Assembly: GCF_001751245.1 (NCBI RefSeq) | Contig: NZ_LJGU01000142.1 | Coordinates: 13,422-47,962, forward strand | Length of the DNA stretch: 34,541 nucleotides | Origin: Streptomyces oceani | GTDB lineage: Bacteria; Actinomycetota; Actinomycetes; Streptomycetales; Streptomycetaceae | Direction: 5' to 3' | In this document: positions 14,289 through 22,151 of the stretch, piece after piece | Numbering within the stretch: the first letter of the stretch is position 1 | Layout of the letters: every line of letters starts with the position of its first letter | Position numbers and translations under genes: made by a program | Notes under the pieces: generated by a model | What the model saw: only the letters and a program-made list of their open reading frames with translations | Told to the model about the DNA's origin: nothing | Database searches by the model: none

Positions 14289-16457
14289 CTACTCCGGACG
14301 CGGTCCCGCCTCCTGGGCGACGGTGCGCAGCAGTGGGCGGCTCGCCGCGCTCGCCCCGGCCAGCCCGACGAAGCCCAGCGCGAGGCAGCCGGCCAGCAGG
14401 GCGGTGCTGCCGGCGTCGAGCTCCGGTTTGCCGCCGGCGAGGGTCAGCGGCGCCGCGCAGAAGATCCCGGTGAGCAGCGACCCGCCCGTCAGCACCACCG
14501 CGGGCAGCACCGACTCCGTACGCCTGGCCGCGTCCAGTGTCCGGAGCGGGGTGCCAGCCAGGTGCAGCAGGCCGTACGTACGGCGCCGGTCCAGGACGGT
14601 GCCGGCGGCCGAGATGCCCGTCGAGGTGATGGCGATGGCGAAGCTGGCGCCGAGCACGGCGAACGTCGCGTGCTGGTAGTCGCCGCTGAACTGCTGAGAC
14701 TGCCAGTCCACGTCGTTGCCCGTGACCGGGTACTGGCCGGGCAGCAGGCCGGTCAGTACCTCGCGGGCCGCGTCCAGCTGGTTCGGGTCGGCGACCGTCG
14801 CGGTGACCTGGCGCTCGGTGTCCTCGCCGGTGCCGGTGGCGACCCAGTCGTCGTTCGTGCCGACGGTGGCCTCGATGTCCGCCCGTGCCAGCCGTTCGCC
14901 CGCCTCCTGCCGTACCTGCGTGATCCGCTCCTCCGGTACGGCCAGCGCGAGTTGGTCCGGGCTGCCCCAGGGCGGGGCGCCGCCGAGACTGAACAGCGCG
15001 AAGAAGCCGGCGACGAAGCTCGCGAGCGCCAGCCCGGAGATCGCGCGCCAGGCGGACTTGGGGTCGTCCAGCAGCCGCCGCCCGGCCAGCAGCGTCGCCG
15101 GCCGCCGTGCCATCCTGGCGACGAGGGTGCCCAGTTGGCCCACCGCCCACGGCCCGACGACGGACAGCGCGGCGAAGATGACGGCGAAGAAGTACGTCAT
15201 GGCGTCGACGCTGAGCTCCCGCCTGTCGGACAGTTGCCAGTAGACCAGCAGCACGACGACGAACAGCACGGCGCGCACGATGCTCATCCGGGGCGCGCGG
15301 GAGCGGCGCACCACTCCGAGCGGTCCGACGACGACCTGCCGCAGCCCCGCCAGCGCGCTGCCGACCACCATCAGCACCACGCCCACGAGCACTCCGAGTA
15401 GCACGGGGGTACCCACCCACAGGTCGCGTACGAACCAACTGCCGCCCGCCACCGGCAGTTGACTCGCGAGCGGCAGCAGCGCCGCGTAACCCAGCGCGCC
15501 GGCGACCGCTCCGGCCGCGCCGGTCACCGCCGACTCGGCCGCCGTGATGCCCGCGATCCGGCCGGGCGCCGCGCCCAACAGCCGTAGCGTGGCCAGCCGC
15601 ACGTCGCGGCGGGAGACCGAGAGCCGGGCCGAGGACGCGCCCAGCACCAGCAGCGGTATGACCACCAGCACCGTGATGATCGTCATGAGGTCCTGGTACG
15701 GCGCGTGCGGGCCGCCCGGATCGCGCTCGCCGGTGAAGTCCGCGATGGGCGTGGGCGTGACGATGTCCCCCGCGCGACGCGGGTCGGTGCCGCGTGGCGT
15801 GGTCATCTCCGGGTCGTCGGCGTGGTGCCCGACGACGGCCACCCTCTCGCCCGGCCGTGTCAGCGCGTCGGAGCCCAGGGTGCCGGTGGTCTCCTCGCCC
15901 GGCAGCTCGCCAAGCGCGGGCGAGGTCCACACTTCGCCCGGGGCGGGGAAGCGCGGCATGCCGGGTGGCGCGGGCGCCTCACCGCGCTCGCCCGGCAGCT
16001 CGGCGACATCGATGACGGTCACGGGCTCGCCGTCGCGGAAGGTGGTGCCCGTCGCCTGCACGGCCACCGCCCGCGACTCCGCCACCTTGGCGGGCGTACG
16101 CCAGTCGGCGTGCGTGGCGCGGCTCTCGAAGCCGAGGTTGCCCCCGACGCACAGGAGCAGCAGCGTCGTGCAGACGGCGGAGGCCGCGACGGACAGGCCG
16201 GCGGTCAGCAGCCCATGCCGCCCTCCGCCGCGCAGCAGCCGCCAGGTCAGCGTCCAGGTGGTCCGGTCTAGGTCGTGTTTTGGAAGTCCCGTCTGCGGGG
16301 CGGCGCCATGCACGCACGCTCGCCGCGTTGTCGGTCGTCGGCGCAGCCCGCTGCGCTCTCCTCCCTCCGCCTTGCGACCGCACGCACCTGACGCCGCCCC
16401 GCCCTCCCCTTCGGGGGCGGACGACGCTCCTTTCAAAACACTCCCCAGCGCCCTCAT
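14289..16457 (-). CDS. FtsX/MacB-type ABC transporter permease with an in-frame N-terminal insertion
   Basis: This 722-aa permease has one transmembrane helix near residues 80-100 (LLTAGLSVAASAVCTTLLLLCVG), a large extracytoplasmic domain, and a first FtsX block (DLMTIITVLVVIPLLVLGASSARLSVSRRDVRLATLRLLGAAPGRI). Middle helices and a second FtsX block follow (FAVLGASFAIAITSTGISAAGTVLDRRRTYGLLHLAGTPLRTL). The start at 16457 overlaps the ATPase stop (ATGA), which fixes it. Residues ~6-60 are encoded by an inverted-repeat element, and the native sequence resumes at DLDRTTWTLTWRLL. The frame stays open through the insert, so the protein is probably still made with an extra cytoplasmic N-terminal tail. 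It exports an unknown compound, possibly an antimicrobial, together with the adjacent ATPase. Confidence 0.85.
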   Translation of the reverse strand: MRALGSVLKGASSAPEGEGGAASGACGRKAEGGERSGLRRRPTTRRACVHGAAPQTGLPKHDLDRTTWTLTWRLLRGGGRHGLLTAGLSVAASAVCTTLLLLCVGGNLGFESRATHADWRTPAKVAESRAVAVQATGTTFRDGEPVTVIDVAELPGERGEAPAPPGMPRFPAPGEVWTSPALGELPGEETTGTLGSDALTRPGERVAVVGHHADDPEMTTPRGTDPRRAGDIVTPTPIADFTGERDPGGPHAPYQDLMTIITVLVVIPLLVLGASSARLSVSRRDVRLATLRLLGAAPGRIAGITAAESAVTGAAGAVAGALGYAALLPLASQLPVAGGSWFVRDLWVGTPVLLGVLVGVVLMVVGSALAGLRQVVVGPLGVVRRSRAPRMSIVRAVLFVVVLLVYWQLSDRRELSVDAMTYFFAVIFAALSVVGPWAVGQLGTLVARMARRPATLLAGRRLLDDPKSAWRAISGLALASFVAGFFALFSLGGAPPWGSPDQLALAVPEERITQVRQEAGERLARADIEATVGTNDDWVATGTGEDTERQVTATVADPNQLDAAREVLTGLLPGQYPVTGNDVDWQSQQFSGDYQHATFAVLGASFAIAITSTGISAAGTVLDRRRTYGLLHLAGTPLRTLDAARRTESVLPAVVLTGGSLLTGIFCAAPLTLAGGKPELDAGSTALLAGCLALGFVGLAGASAASRPLLRTVAQEAGPRPE
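16275..16441. mobile_element. MITE-like inverted-repeat element inserted in the permease gene
   Basis: The terminal repeats GTGTTTTGGAAG (16275-16286) and CTTTCAAAACAC (16430-16441) match at 11 of 12 positions. A second pair, GCGGGGCGGCG (16295-16305) / CGCCGCCCCGC (16392-16402), is perfect. The AT-rich ends stand out from the flanking coding sequence. The piece is about 167 bp, encodes no transposase and sits between codons 6 and 62 of the permease. These are the properties of a miniature non-autonomous element, probably mobilised by an IS transposase acting on the same ends. I see no clear target-site duplication. Confidence 0.6.
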
Positions 16458-17254
16458 CGCGGCACCTCGGCGCGCGCTCCGGCGACGGCGATCCCGTCGG
16501 TACAACCAGTGCCGTCGGGCACGTCGATGCCGTCGGCCCCGCTGTGGCCCGCGCCGACGCTCCCGGCGCCGCCGACCTCGTCCACGAGCCGCCCGTCCCG
16601 CACGTGCGCCGTACGGTCGCACCAGCGGGCCACCGAGGCGTCGTGCGTGACCACGACCAGGGCCGCTCGCTGCTCCCTGGTGACCTCGGTCAGCAGCCGG
16701 ATCACCTCCTGGCCGGTGGCCTGGTCCAGCGCGCCCGTCGGCTCATCGGCGAAGACCACCCGGGGGTCCGTGACCAGCGCGCGGGCCAGCGCCACCCGCT
16801 GGGCCTGGCCGCCGGAGAGCGCGCCTGGCCGGCTGTCCTCCTTGCCGGTCAGGCCCAGTGGCGGAAACCACTGCCGGGCCCGCTGCTCGGCCGTACGGCG
16901 GGGCGTGCCGCCGAGCATCAGTGGCAGCGCCACGTTCTCCACGGCCGGCAACTCCGGTAGCAGTTGGCCGGACTGGAAGACGAATCCGAAGCGGGTCCGC
17001 CGCAGCTCGCTGCGCGCTGGTTCGCGCAGCTCGTCGATCCGCTCGTCGGCCAGCAGCACCTGGCCGCTGTCCGGGCGCTCGATGTTCGCGAGGCAGTGCA
17101 GCAGTGTCGACTTGCCGGAGCCGGACGGGCCCATCACGGCCACGGACTCGCCCGCGTGCACGGCGATGTCCACGCCGTCCAGCGCACGGGTCGCTCCGTA
17201 CGACTTGCTCAGCGTCATGCCGCTGAGCACCGGTGGGGAGGAGGTCTGGTTCAT
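16454..17254 (-). CDS. ABC transporter ATP-binding protein (LolD/MacB-type)
   Basis: The 266-aa ATPase has Walker A GPSGSGKST, the Q-loop FVFQSGQLLPELPAVENVALPL, signature LSGGQAQRVALARAL, Walker B VVFADEPTGALD and the H-loop VVTHD, all typical of the MacB/LolD/FtsE group that pairs with FtsX permeases. The C-terminal ~35 residues are a Gly/Asp-rich tail. Its stop overlaps the permease start by ATGA. It is divergent from a histidine-kinase/response-regulator operon. In Firmicutes and actinobacteria this arrangement often means that the two-component system controls the transporter. Confidence 0.93.
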   Translation of the reverse strand: MNQTSSPPVLSGMTLSKSYGATRALDGVDIAVHAGESVAVMGPSGSGKSTLLHCLANIERPDSGQVLLADERIDELREPARSELRRTRFGFVFQSGQLLPELPAVENVALPLMLGGTPRRTAEQRARQWFPPLGLTGKEDSRPGALSGGQAQRVALARALVTDPRVVFADEPTGALDQATGQEVIRLLTEVTREQRAALVVVTHDASVARWCDRTAHVRDGRLVDEVGGAGSVGAGHSGADGIDVPDGTGCTDGIAVAGARAEVPR

Positions 17255-17359
17255 GCCACCCACCGTCCGAGTCCGGGACCGCCCGGCGCCTCGGCCGGTC
17301 GGCCGGTCCGGCGCCGGTGCCTCGTCCTTTCGGCCGAGCCGGCTCGACGGCACCGCCCG

Positions 17360-17365
17360 TACGCT
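17360..17365 (+). promoter_or_regulatory. -10 box of a leaderless promoter for the histidine kinase
   Basis: TACGCT lies 7 nt before the GTG at 17373. There is no ribosome-binding site. The 118-bp gap to the divergent ABC ATPase must hold both promoters. Confidence 0.5.
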
Positions 17366-17372
17366 GCGAAAC

Positions 17373-18617
17373 GTGCTAACCGCGAGAGACACGAAGGACC
17401 AGGCCGCGGGCTCCCCGTGGACCAGCCGCGCCGCCCGTACCGCGCTGTGGACGGGTATGGCCCTGCTGTGGATGATCGACGTGATCAGCGTCCAGGCTTC
17501 CGGCTGGGAAGCGGACGCCGGCGCGTGGTGGCTGCTGGCCCCGGGGGTCGTGGCGGCCGTCGCGCTGCTGCTGTCCGACAGCCACGTCCCGCTGCACTGG
17601 CGCGCGGGCGTGGCGGCGGTCGTCTCCGGGGCGCTGACGCTGAGCCGACCCTTCGACACGGGGACCGCGTTCGCCGGCTGGGGCATGCTGGAGACGCTGT
17701 GCCTGCTGCTCCTGCTGGTACGGGTCGTGCGCGAGGTGGCGGGACCCTGGCGGGCCGTGGCGCTCAGCGCGGCGTTGGCCTCGGCGGTGATCGCGGCGCC
17801 GTTCCGGCTGAACGACTTCCACAGCGCACTCCTCTTCGCCTTCCTGCTGACCTTCCTGGCGGGTGGCGCCCTCGGCCTCGGCTGCTACGTACGCGCCCTC
17901 GACCACCGCCGGCGGCGCGCCGTCGCCGATGTCCGGCAGAGCGAACGCCTCGCGCTCGCCCGTGAGCTGCACGACTTCGTCGCGCACCACGTCACGGGCA
18001 TCGTCGTGCAGGCGCAGGCGGCTCGTACGGTGCGGGAGATCGCGCCGGAACAGATGGACGAGCTGCTGCACGGCATCGAGCGGGCCGGCTCCGAGACCCT
18101 GGAGTCGATGCGCAAGCTCGTCCGGGTGCTGCGCGAGGACGACGCGGCAGCCGTGCGTCCCGGGGAACTGTGCACGGAACTCGCCGAGCTGGTCGCCGCG
18201 TTCTCCGAGCGGGACGCCCCCGCCACCCTCCAGTTCGCGGCCGACGCCCGGCAGTTGCGGCCCGGGCCCGAGGTGGAGACCTCCGTGCGGAACGTCGTGC
18301 GCGAGGCCCTGACGAACGTCCGCCGGCACGCGCCCGGCACGCCGTCCGTCACCGTACGGGTCACCGCGCCGGGAACCGGTACGGCGACGGACGGCTCGGG
18401 ACTGCTGCGGGTCGAGGTGCGCAACGCGCCGCCGGAGCGGCAGCAGACCCCCAGCGCCGAACCGCTCGGCGGTCGCGGCGGCCTCGGCCTCGTCGGGCTC
18501 ACCGAGCGTACGGAGGCCCTCGGCGGCACCCTGCGGGCGAGCCGGGACGAGGACGGCGGCTGGACCGTGACGGCCGAACTCCCCCTCGGCGCCGCCGTGA
18601 CAGGATCACCGGCATGA
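17373..18617 (+). CDS. Sensor histidine kinase (HisKA_3/NarL-partner type)
   Basis: This 414-aa kinase has five to six membrane helices in residues ~25-170 with very short loops, so it may sense a membrane signal or its own transporter. The dimerisation/phosphoacceptor motif LARELHDFVAHHVTGIVVQAQAA places the acceptor at His200. HATPase motifs follow: N-box VREALTNVRRHAPG and G-box GRGGLGLVGLTER. The GTG at 17373 is chosen because of the -10 box just upstream and because the membrane domain begins soon after. The stop overlaps the response-regulator start (ATGA), so the two are translated together. Confidence 0.92.
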   Translation: MLTARDTKDQAAGSPWTSRAARTALWTGMALLWMIDVISVQASGWEADAGAWWLLAPGVVAAVALLLSDSHVPLHWRAGVAAVVSGALTLSRPFDTGTAFAGWGMLETLCLLLLLVRVVREVAGPWRAVALSAALASAVIAAPFRLNDFHSALLFAFLLTFLAGGALGLGCYVRALDHRRRRAVADVRQSERLALARELHDFVAHHVTGIVVQAQAARTVREIAPEQMDELLHGIERAGSETLESMRKLVRVLREDDAAAVRPGELCTELAELVAAFSERDAPATLQFAADARQLRPGPEVETSVRNVVREALTNVRRHAPGTPSVTVRVTAPGTGTATDGSGLLRVEVRNAPPERQQTPSAEPLGGRGGLGLVGLTERTEALGGTLRASRDEDGGWTVTAELPLGAAVTGSPA

Positions 18618-19348
18618 CAACCAGCGCGACCTCCGCGGCCCCCGGGACCTCGGTCCGGGTCCTCATCGCCGACGACCAGGAGATGGTGCGCACCGGCTTC
18701 CGGATGATCATCCAGGCACAGCCGGGCATGGAGGTGGTGGGCGAGGCGGCCGACGGTGCCGAGTGCGTCGAGCTGGCCAGGCGGCTCCGGCCGGACGTGT
18801 GTCTCGTCGACATCCGCATGCCGAAGCTGGACGGGCTGGAGGTGACGCGGCTGTTGGCGGGTCCGAAGGCGGTCGATCCGCTGCGTGTCGTGGTGGTCAC
18901 CACCTTCGACCAGGACGACTACGTCTACGGCGCGTTGAACGGCGGCGCCTGCGGCTTCCTGCTGAAGGACGCGGGCCCGGCGCTGCTGGTGGAGGCCGTA
19001 CGGGCGGCCGCGCGTGGTGACGCGCTGGTCTCGCCCGCCGTGACCGTACGGCTGCTGGAGCGGTTCGGCGAGTGGCAGCCGGGAGAGGGGGCGCCGGGCG
19101 AGGAGGGGTCGGACGCGCGGGGGACGGCTGGCTCTGGTGCGCCCGCCGGTCTGCTGTCGGGACGTGAGCTGGACGTGGCGCGGCTGGTCGCCGTGGGGCG
19201 GACCAACCAGGAGATCTGCGCGGAGCTGTACGTCTCCCTCTCCACCGTCAAGTCCCATCTAGCGAGCATTCAGGCGAAGTTGGAGCTGCGGAACCGGGTG
19301 GAGATCGCCGCCTGGGCATGGCGGCACGGCGTGGTGCGGGACGGCTGA
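18614..19348 (+). CDS. LuxR/NarL-family response regulator
   Basis: The 244-aa regulator has a receiver domain with acidic pocket Asp20-Asp21, phosphoacceptor Asp66 (CLVDIRMPKLDG), the conserved Thr in VVVTTF and Lys in LLKDAG. A ~30-residue flexible Gly/Glu-rich linker leads to a C-terminal LuxR helix-turn-helix (LSGRELDVARLVAVGRTNQEICAELYVSLSTVKSHLASIQAKL). It is the cognate partner of the kinase, with a 4-bp gene overlap. The likely target is the divergent MacB/FtsX-type ABC operon, by context. Confidence 0.94.
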   Translation: MTTSATSAAPGTSVRVLIADDQEMVRTGFRMIIQAQPGMEVVGEAADGAECVELARRLRPDVCLVDIRMPKLDGLEVTRLLAGPKAVDPLRVVVVTTFDQDDYVYGALNGGACGFLLKDAGPALLVEAVRAAARGDALVSPAVTVRLLERFGEWQPGEGAPGEEGSDARGTAGSGAPAGLLSGRELDVARLVAVGRTNQEICAELYVSLSTVKSHLASIQAKLELRNRVEIAAWAWRHGVVRDG

Positions 19349-19452
19349 GGCAACCGTCCACGGCAGGCCGCCCGGAACCGCCGGGCCCCGGCACGTCGTC
19401 CCTGTTCCCGGGGACACGGGAAGAACCGTGCGTGACGGGAGGAAGGCGAACC

Positions 19453-19848
19453 ATGTGGGTGCTGTGGCTGTTTCTGCTGACGAGCCCCGTCATCATCGGG
19501 GTCGGTTTCCGTGAAGTGGTGAACCAGCGCCGTCTCCTGCGCGGGGGAGTCCGTACCAACGGCCTGGTGGTTCGGCACCGCGCCAGCTACAGCCAGGGGA
19601 CCCCCAGCTACTTCGCGGTGGTCAGCTTCCATGACGCGAAGGGCGAGCGGCACGAGTTCGAGGCCAGCTTCTCCGGGGTCAGGGGCCTGCCGGTGGGCGG
19701 TCCCGCCCCGGTGCTCTATCTCCCCGGCGACCCGAAGGGCGGACAACTCGACCTCACCTCGAAACGGAGGGGGAGCGTCCTGCTCATCTTCGGGGTAGGC
19801 ATCGCCTGGCTGGTCATCCCGGCCGGTCTGCTCCTCGGGAACGGCTGA
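19453..19848 (+). CDS. DUF3592 membrane protein
   Basis: This 131-aa protein has an N-terminal membrane helix (VLWLFLLTSPVIIGVGF), a soluble beta domain of the DUF3592 type (RTNGLVVRHRASYSQGTPSYFAVVSFHDAKGERHEFEAS and VLYLPGDPKGGQLD) and a C-terminal helix (LLIFGVGIAWLVIPAGLLLG). GGGAGGAAGG is a good ribosome-binding site about 9 nt before the ATG. The function of DUF3592 is unknown. It follows the response regulator by about 100 nt and may be read through from it. Confidence 0.8.
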   Translation: MWVLWLFLLTSPVIIGVGFREVVNQRRLLRGGVRTNGLVVRHRASYSQGTPSYFAVVSFHDAKGERHEFEASFSGVRGLPVGGPAPVLYLPGDPKGGQLDLTSKRRGSVLLIFGVGIAWLVIPAGLLLGNG

Positions 19849-19886
19849 GCCCTCGGCCTGGCGGGGCTCAGCCGCTCCCGTCCGGC

Positions 19887-20429
19887 TCAGCCCCTCGCCT
19901 CCGGCTGCCAGTCCTCGACGAGCAGTCCGAGCAGCACCTCGTCCAGGAACTCGCCCAGCACCCAGGCCGAGGAGCGCATCACGCCCTCCCGCACGAAGCC
20001 GTTGCGCTCGGCGGCGCGCAGCATCGGCTCGTTGTCCGCCAGCGTGTCGATCTGTAGCCGCCGCAGGCCGCGTACGACGAACCCGTAGTGGCTGAGCGCC
20101 GCGACCACGTCGGTGCCGTAGCCCTTGCCCCGGGCGGCGGGCAGCAGCCCCAACCCGAGGTGAGCGCCCCGGTGGTGGGTGTCGATGCCCCACAGCGTCG
20201 CGGTGCCGATCAGGGTGTCGCCCGCCAGCTCCACCACGGAGAAGGGGACGGAGCTCTCCGGCGGGTCATCCACCACGAGGCGCGGATCCTTCGAGCCGGG
20301 CGTGACCGGCCGCCACGGCCCGCCCTCGGCCCGCGCGGCGTTGACCACGTCGTTGTACAGCTCGGTCCGCAGGATCGGGATGTCGTCCTCGTACCGGGCC
20401 CGGAGTCCGACCTTGCCGCTTCGTATCAT
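19887..20429 (-). CDS. GNAT-family N-acetyltransferase (RimJ/RimL-like)
   Basis: The 180-aa protein has the GNAT acetyl-CoA loop LGLGLLPAARGKGYGTDVV (R-G-K-G-Y-G) and the downstream helix/strand LQIDTLADNEPMLRAAERNGFVREGVMR, the classic RimJ/RimL-type ending. N-terminal GLRARYEDDIPILRTELYND is also typical. AGGAAG precedes the ATG at about 6 nt. The acceptor could be a protein N-terminus, an aminoglycoside-like drug or a small metabolite; sequence does not decide. Confidence 0.9.
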   Translation of the reverse strand: MIRSGKVGLRARYEDDIPILRTELYNDVVNAARAEGGPWRPVTPGSKDPRLVVDDPPESSVPFSVVELAGDTLIGTATLWGIDTHHRGAHLGLGLLPAARGKGYGTDVVAALSHYGFVVRGLRRLQIDTLADNEPMLRAAERNGFVREGVMRSSAWVLGEFLDEVLLGLLVEDWQPEARG

Positions 20430-20532
20430 GTCGGCTTCCTACCGGAGTTGGCTGACCGGCGGCAAACGAATAAGTCCGGGGGCGCCGGGGCGCCGAGGTG
20501 CTGTCCCTTCGGACGACGAAGGCCCGACGAAG

Positions 20533-20556
20533 ACCCGGCGGCGCGTGCCACCGGGT
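20533..20556 (-). terminator. Hairpin between the DUF4333 gene and the GNAT gene
   Basis: ACCCGGCGGC and GCCACCGGGT form a 10-bp stem with one mismatch and a GCGT loop. It lies about 36 nt past the DUF4333 stop on the minus strand. The rest of the 20430-20591 gap shows nothing else. Confidence 0.5.
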
Positions 20557-20591
20557 TCGCGACAGGCCACGGGCTTCCGCCGGTCGGCGCA

Positions 20592-20942
20592 CTACTCGCC
20601 CTTGCTCGCTCCCAGGCCGCTGTAGTCGAAGCGGACCTCGTCGCCGTTCACTTCGACCACGGAGACCAGCAGCGTCTTGCGTTCGCCGTCGACGGTGGCC
20701 TCGCACTCGACGCTGTCGTGCTGCTTCGCGCGCAGCCCGCGCGGGCACTCCACATCCTCCGGGGCGTCCTCCCAGGGGCGGGCGAAGTCGTCCGCCGTCT
20801 TCTGCTCGACCTCGTCGCGGGGCACCGTGTGGTTCTTGCCGCTCGCGGTGGCGACGGACTCGTTGTTCATGACGTTCCACCCCACGACGGCGACCGTCGC
20901 CAGCACGGCTGCCGCGGCCAGGGCGATGACGATGCGCTTCAT
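20592..20942 (-). CDS. DUF4333 secreted/membrane-anchored protein
   Basis: This 116-aa protein has an N-terminal signal anchor (MKRIVIALAAAAVLATVAVVGWNVM) and a ~75-residue extracytoplasmic domain. Two cysteines (EDVECPRGLRAKQHDSVECEATVDGE) are spaced as in DUF4333, followed by KTLLVSVVEVNGDEVRFDY. They probably form a disulfide outside the cell. Function is unknown. It is divergent from the 167-aa gene at 21114, with 171 bp between them. Confidence 0.8.
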   Translation of the reverse strand: MKRIVIALAAAAVLATVAVVGWNVMNNESVATASGKNHTVPRDEVEQKTADDFARPWEDAPEDVECPRGLRAKQHDSVECEATVDGERKTLLVSVVEVNGDEVRFDYSGLGASKGE

Positions 20943-21100
20943 TTCGGTGCTCCTCGGATCGCTTCCGGTCGACCCGCTGCCGACCTGCTCCGAGCCTCCA
21001 CTTCTACCCGAGGCCGGCGCCTCGGCCGCACGGCCGGTTGGTCCGCCGGCACCCTGGCCGAAGGTACGAGAGACCGTGCCCGGCCGCCGTACGTTAGCCC

Positions 21101-21106
21101 TAAGCT
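21101..21106 (+). promoter_or_regulatory. -10 box of a leaderless promoter for the 167-aa gene
   Basis: TAAGCT is 7 nt before the ATG at 21114. The same arrangement (TACGCT, 7 nt, ATGGAGCTTCCCGA) recurs at 23352-23365 before the shrunken copy. Confidence 0.5.
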
Positions 21107-21113
21107 CGGGCGC

Positions 21114-21617
21114 ATGGAGCTTCCCGACGAACAACAGATGATCACCGAGGCCACCGCCCAGCGGGCCGGCGCGGCCTCGGGCACCCGTGGCGCGGCTTCC
21201 GGCGCCCGGCGCGGCATGCGCTTCACCAAGCTGGACGCCCGGGAGTTCGACCTGACCAGCGGCCTGGAGCCCAGCGCGGCGCTGGCCCTGGCCCAGCGGG
21301 TCCTGGAGCAGGCGGGCGGCGCGGCGCACGCCACGGCTGGTACGAGCGGCACGGCTGGCGCGACTGACGAAGCGGTGGCGCTGCGCGGCCTGTTCGGGGT
21401 CGGCATGGGCGGACTCAACCCGGCGGCCGTGACGTTCACGGTGCGCCCGCACGCCGGTGGCCCCGGCGCTCCCGAGAGTGCCGGCAGCGCCGTGCACGTC
21501 CGTACGGCCGCGCTGGAGGGCCTGATCAAACAGCGCGGGGCACGGAAGGCCGCCGACCGCGTCACGGAGCTGTGGACGGCGAACGACCCCGGCGCGCGTC
21601 TCGACCCGGGCCATTGA
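21114..21617 (+). CDS. Unrecognised 167-aa soluble protein (parent of the mini-ORF at 23365)
   Basis: The protein is Ala/Gly-rich and soluble. A basic, low-complexity N-terminus (GTRGAASGARRGMRF) precedes a mixed domain with FTKLDAREFDLTSGLEPSAALALAQRVLEQ, ALRGLFGVGMGGLNPAAVTFTV and ALEGLIKQRGARKAADRVTELWTANDPGARL. There is no signal peptide. I do not recognise a family. Similar hypothetical proteins appear common in Streptomyces. A truncated paralogue with the same first six residues, the SGTRG segment and the NDPGARL end lies 2.2 kb downstream. Translation is probably leaderless. Confidence 0.7.
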   Translation: MELPDEQQMITEATAQRAGAASGTRGAASGARRGMRFTKLDAREFDLTSGLEPSAALALAQRVLEQAGGAAHATAGTSGTAGATDEAVALRGLFGVGMGGLNPAAVTFTVRPHAGGPGAPESAGSAVHVRTAALEGLIKQRGARKAADRVTELWTANDPGARLDPGH

Positions 21618-21696
21618 CTCCGACCGCCGGGTGAGGGTGTCGTGGTCGCCGCGGTGGGCGCGTGCGCTGTGTCGATGATCTGACGGAGCCGTGGCA

Positions 21697-21717
21697 GGGC
21701 TGGCTCGGAGGCAGCCC
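21697..21717. terminator. Weak hairpin between convergent genes
   Basis: GGGCTG (21697-21702) and CAGCCC (21712-21717) make a 6-bp stem with a 9-nt loop between the 167-aa gene and the convergent MerR gene. Confidence 0.35.
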
Positions 21718-21732
21718 CCGCTCCCACTGCTG

Positions 21733-22089
21733 TCAGCCCTCTGCCGTCGCGATGACCTCGTCCAGGATCTCGCGGGTGTAGTGCAGGTCCTTGATCGAGT
21801 GGTCGATTCGGGCGCGCTCCCCCTTCAGTTGCTCGACCAGCCACGGAGTCGCCGTCTCCGCTGGGCCCCCGTCGTGGTCGCGCATGCAGGGGAGGACGCT
21901 CGCGATCTTGTCACCGCTCAGCCCGGCCGCGAGCAACTGCTGGATGAGGATCACGCGGTCCACGGCCGCCTCCGCGTAGTCCCGGTGGCCGCCGGGCGTG
22001 CGATCGGAGGCGAGCATGTGCTTCTGCTCGTAATAGCGCAGGGAGCGCTCGCTCACGCTCGTACGTCGGGAGAGTTCGCCGATCTTCAT
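21733..22089 (-). CDS. MerR-family transcriptional regulator
   Basis: The 118-aa protein has the N-terminal MerR winged helix (MKIGELSRRTSVSERSLRYYEQKHMLASDRTPGGHRDYAEAAVDRVILIQQLLAAGLSGDKI), a dimerisation helix (TPWLVEQLKGERARIDHSIKDLHYTREILDEVI) and one cysteine in the linker (LPCMRDHDGGP) that could be a redox or electrophile sensor. The ATG at 22089, with AAGGGGA upstream, is preferred over an ATG five codons earlier. It is divergent from an old-yellow-enzyme gene whose promoter contains a MerR-type palindrome. Activation of that gene in response to an electrophile or oxidant is the likely role. Confidence 0.93.
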   Translation of the reverse strand: MKIGELSRRTSVSERSLRYYEQKHMLASDRTPGGHRDYAEAAVDRVILIQQLLAAGLSGDKIASVLPCMRDHDGGPAETATPWLVEQLKGERARIDHSIKDLHYTREILDEVIATAEG

Positions 22090-22113
22090 GCTTCCCCTTG
22101 TCACGACTCCGGG

Positions 22114-22145
22114 TTGAATCTCACACCGGTGTCAGATTCTACGGT
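22114..22145 (+). promoter_or_regulatory. MerR-type promoter/operator of the OYE gene (20-bp spacer)
   Basis: TTGAAT (22114-22119) and TACGGT (22140-22145) are separated by 20 bp, the long spacer that MerR regulators correct by DNA distortion. GAATCT (22116-22121) and AGATTC (22134-22139) flank the core ACACCGGTGT. Together they form a 24-bp palindrome, broken at one base pair, which fills the spacer. The -10 is 6 nt from the ATG at 22152, so the mRNA is leaderless. Confidence 0.8.
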
Positions 22146-22151
22146 CTCCGC

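Noticed and set aside
13266..15401. Plus-strand open frame (711 codons) across the APH-like and permease genes
   Set aside because: Composition is Arg/Gln/Gly-rich and it lies antisense to two recognised genes.
16458..16622. Longer permease start at 16622
   Set aside because: It would run deep into the ATPase gene; the ATG at 16457 overlapping the ATPase stop is the natural start.
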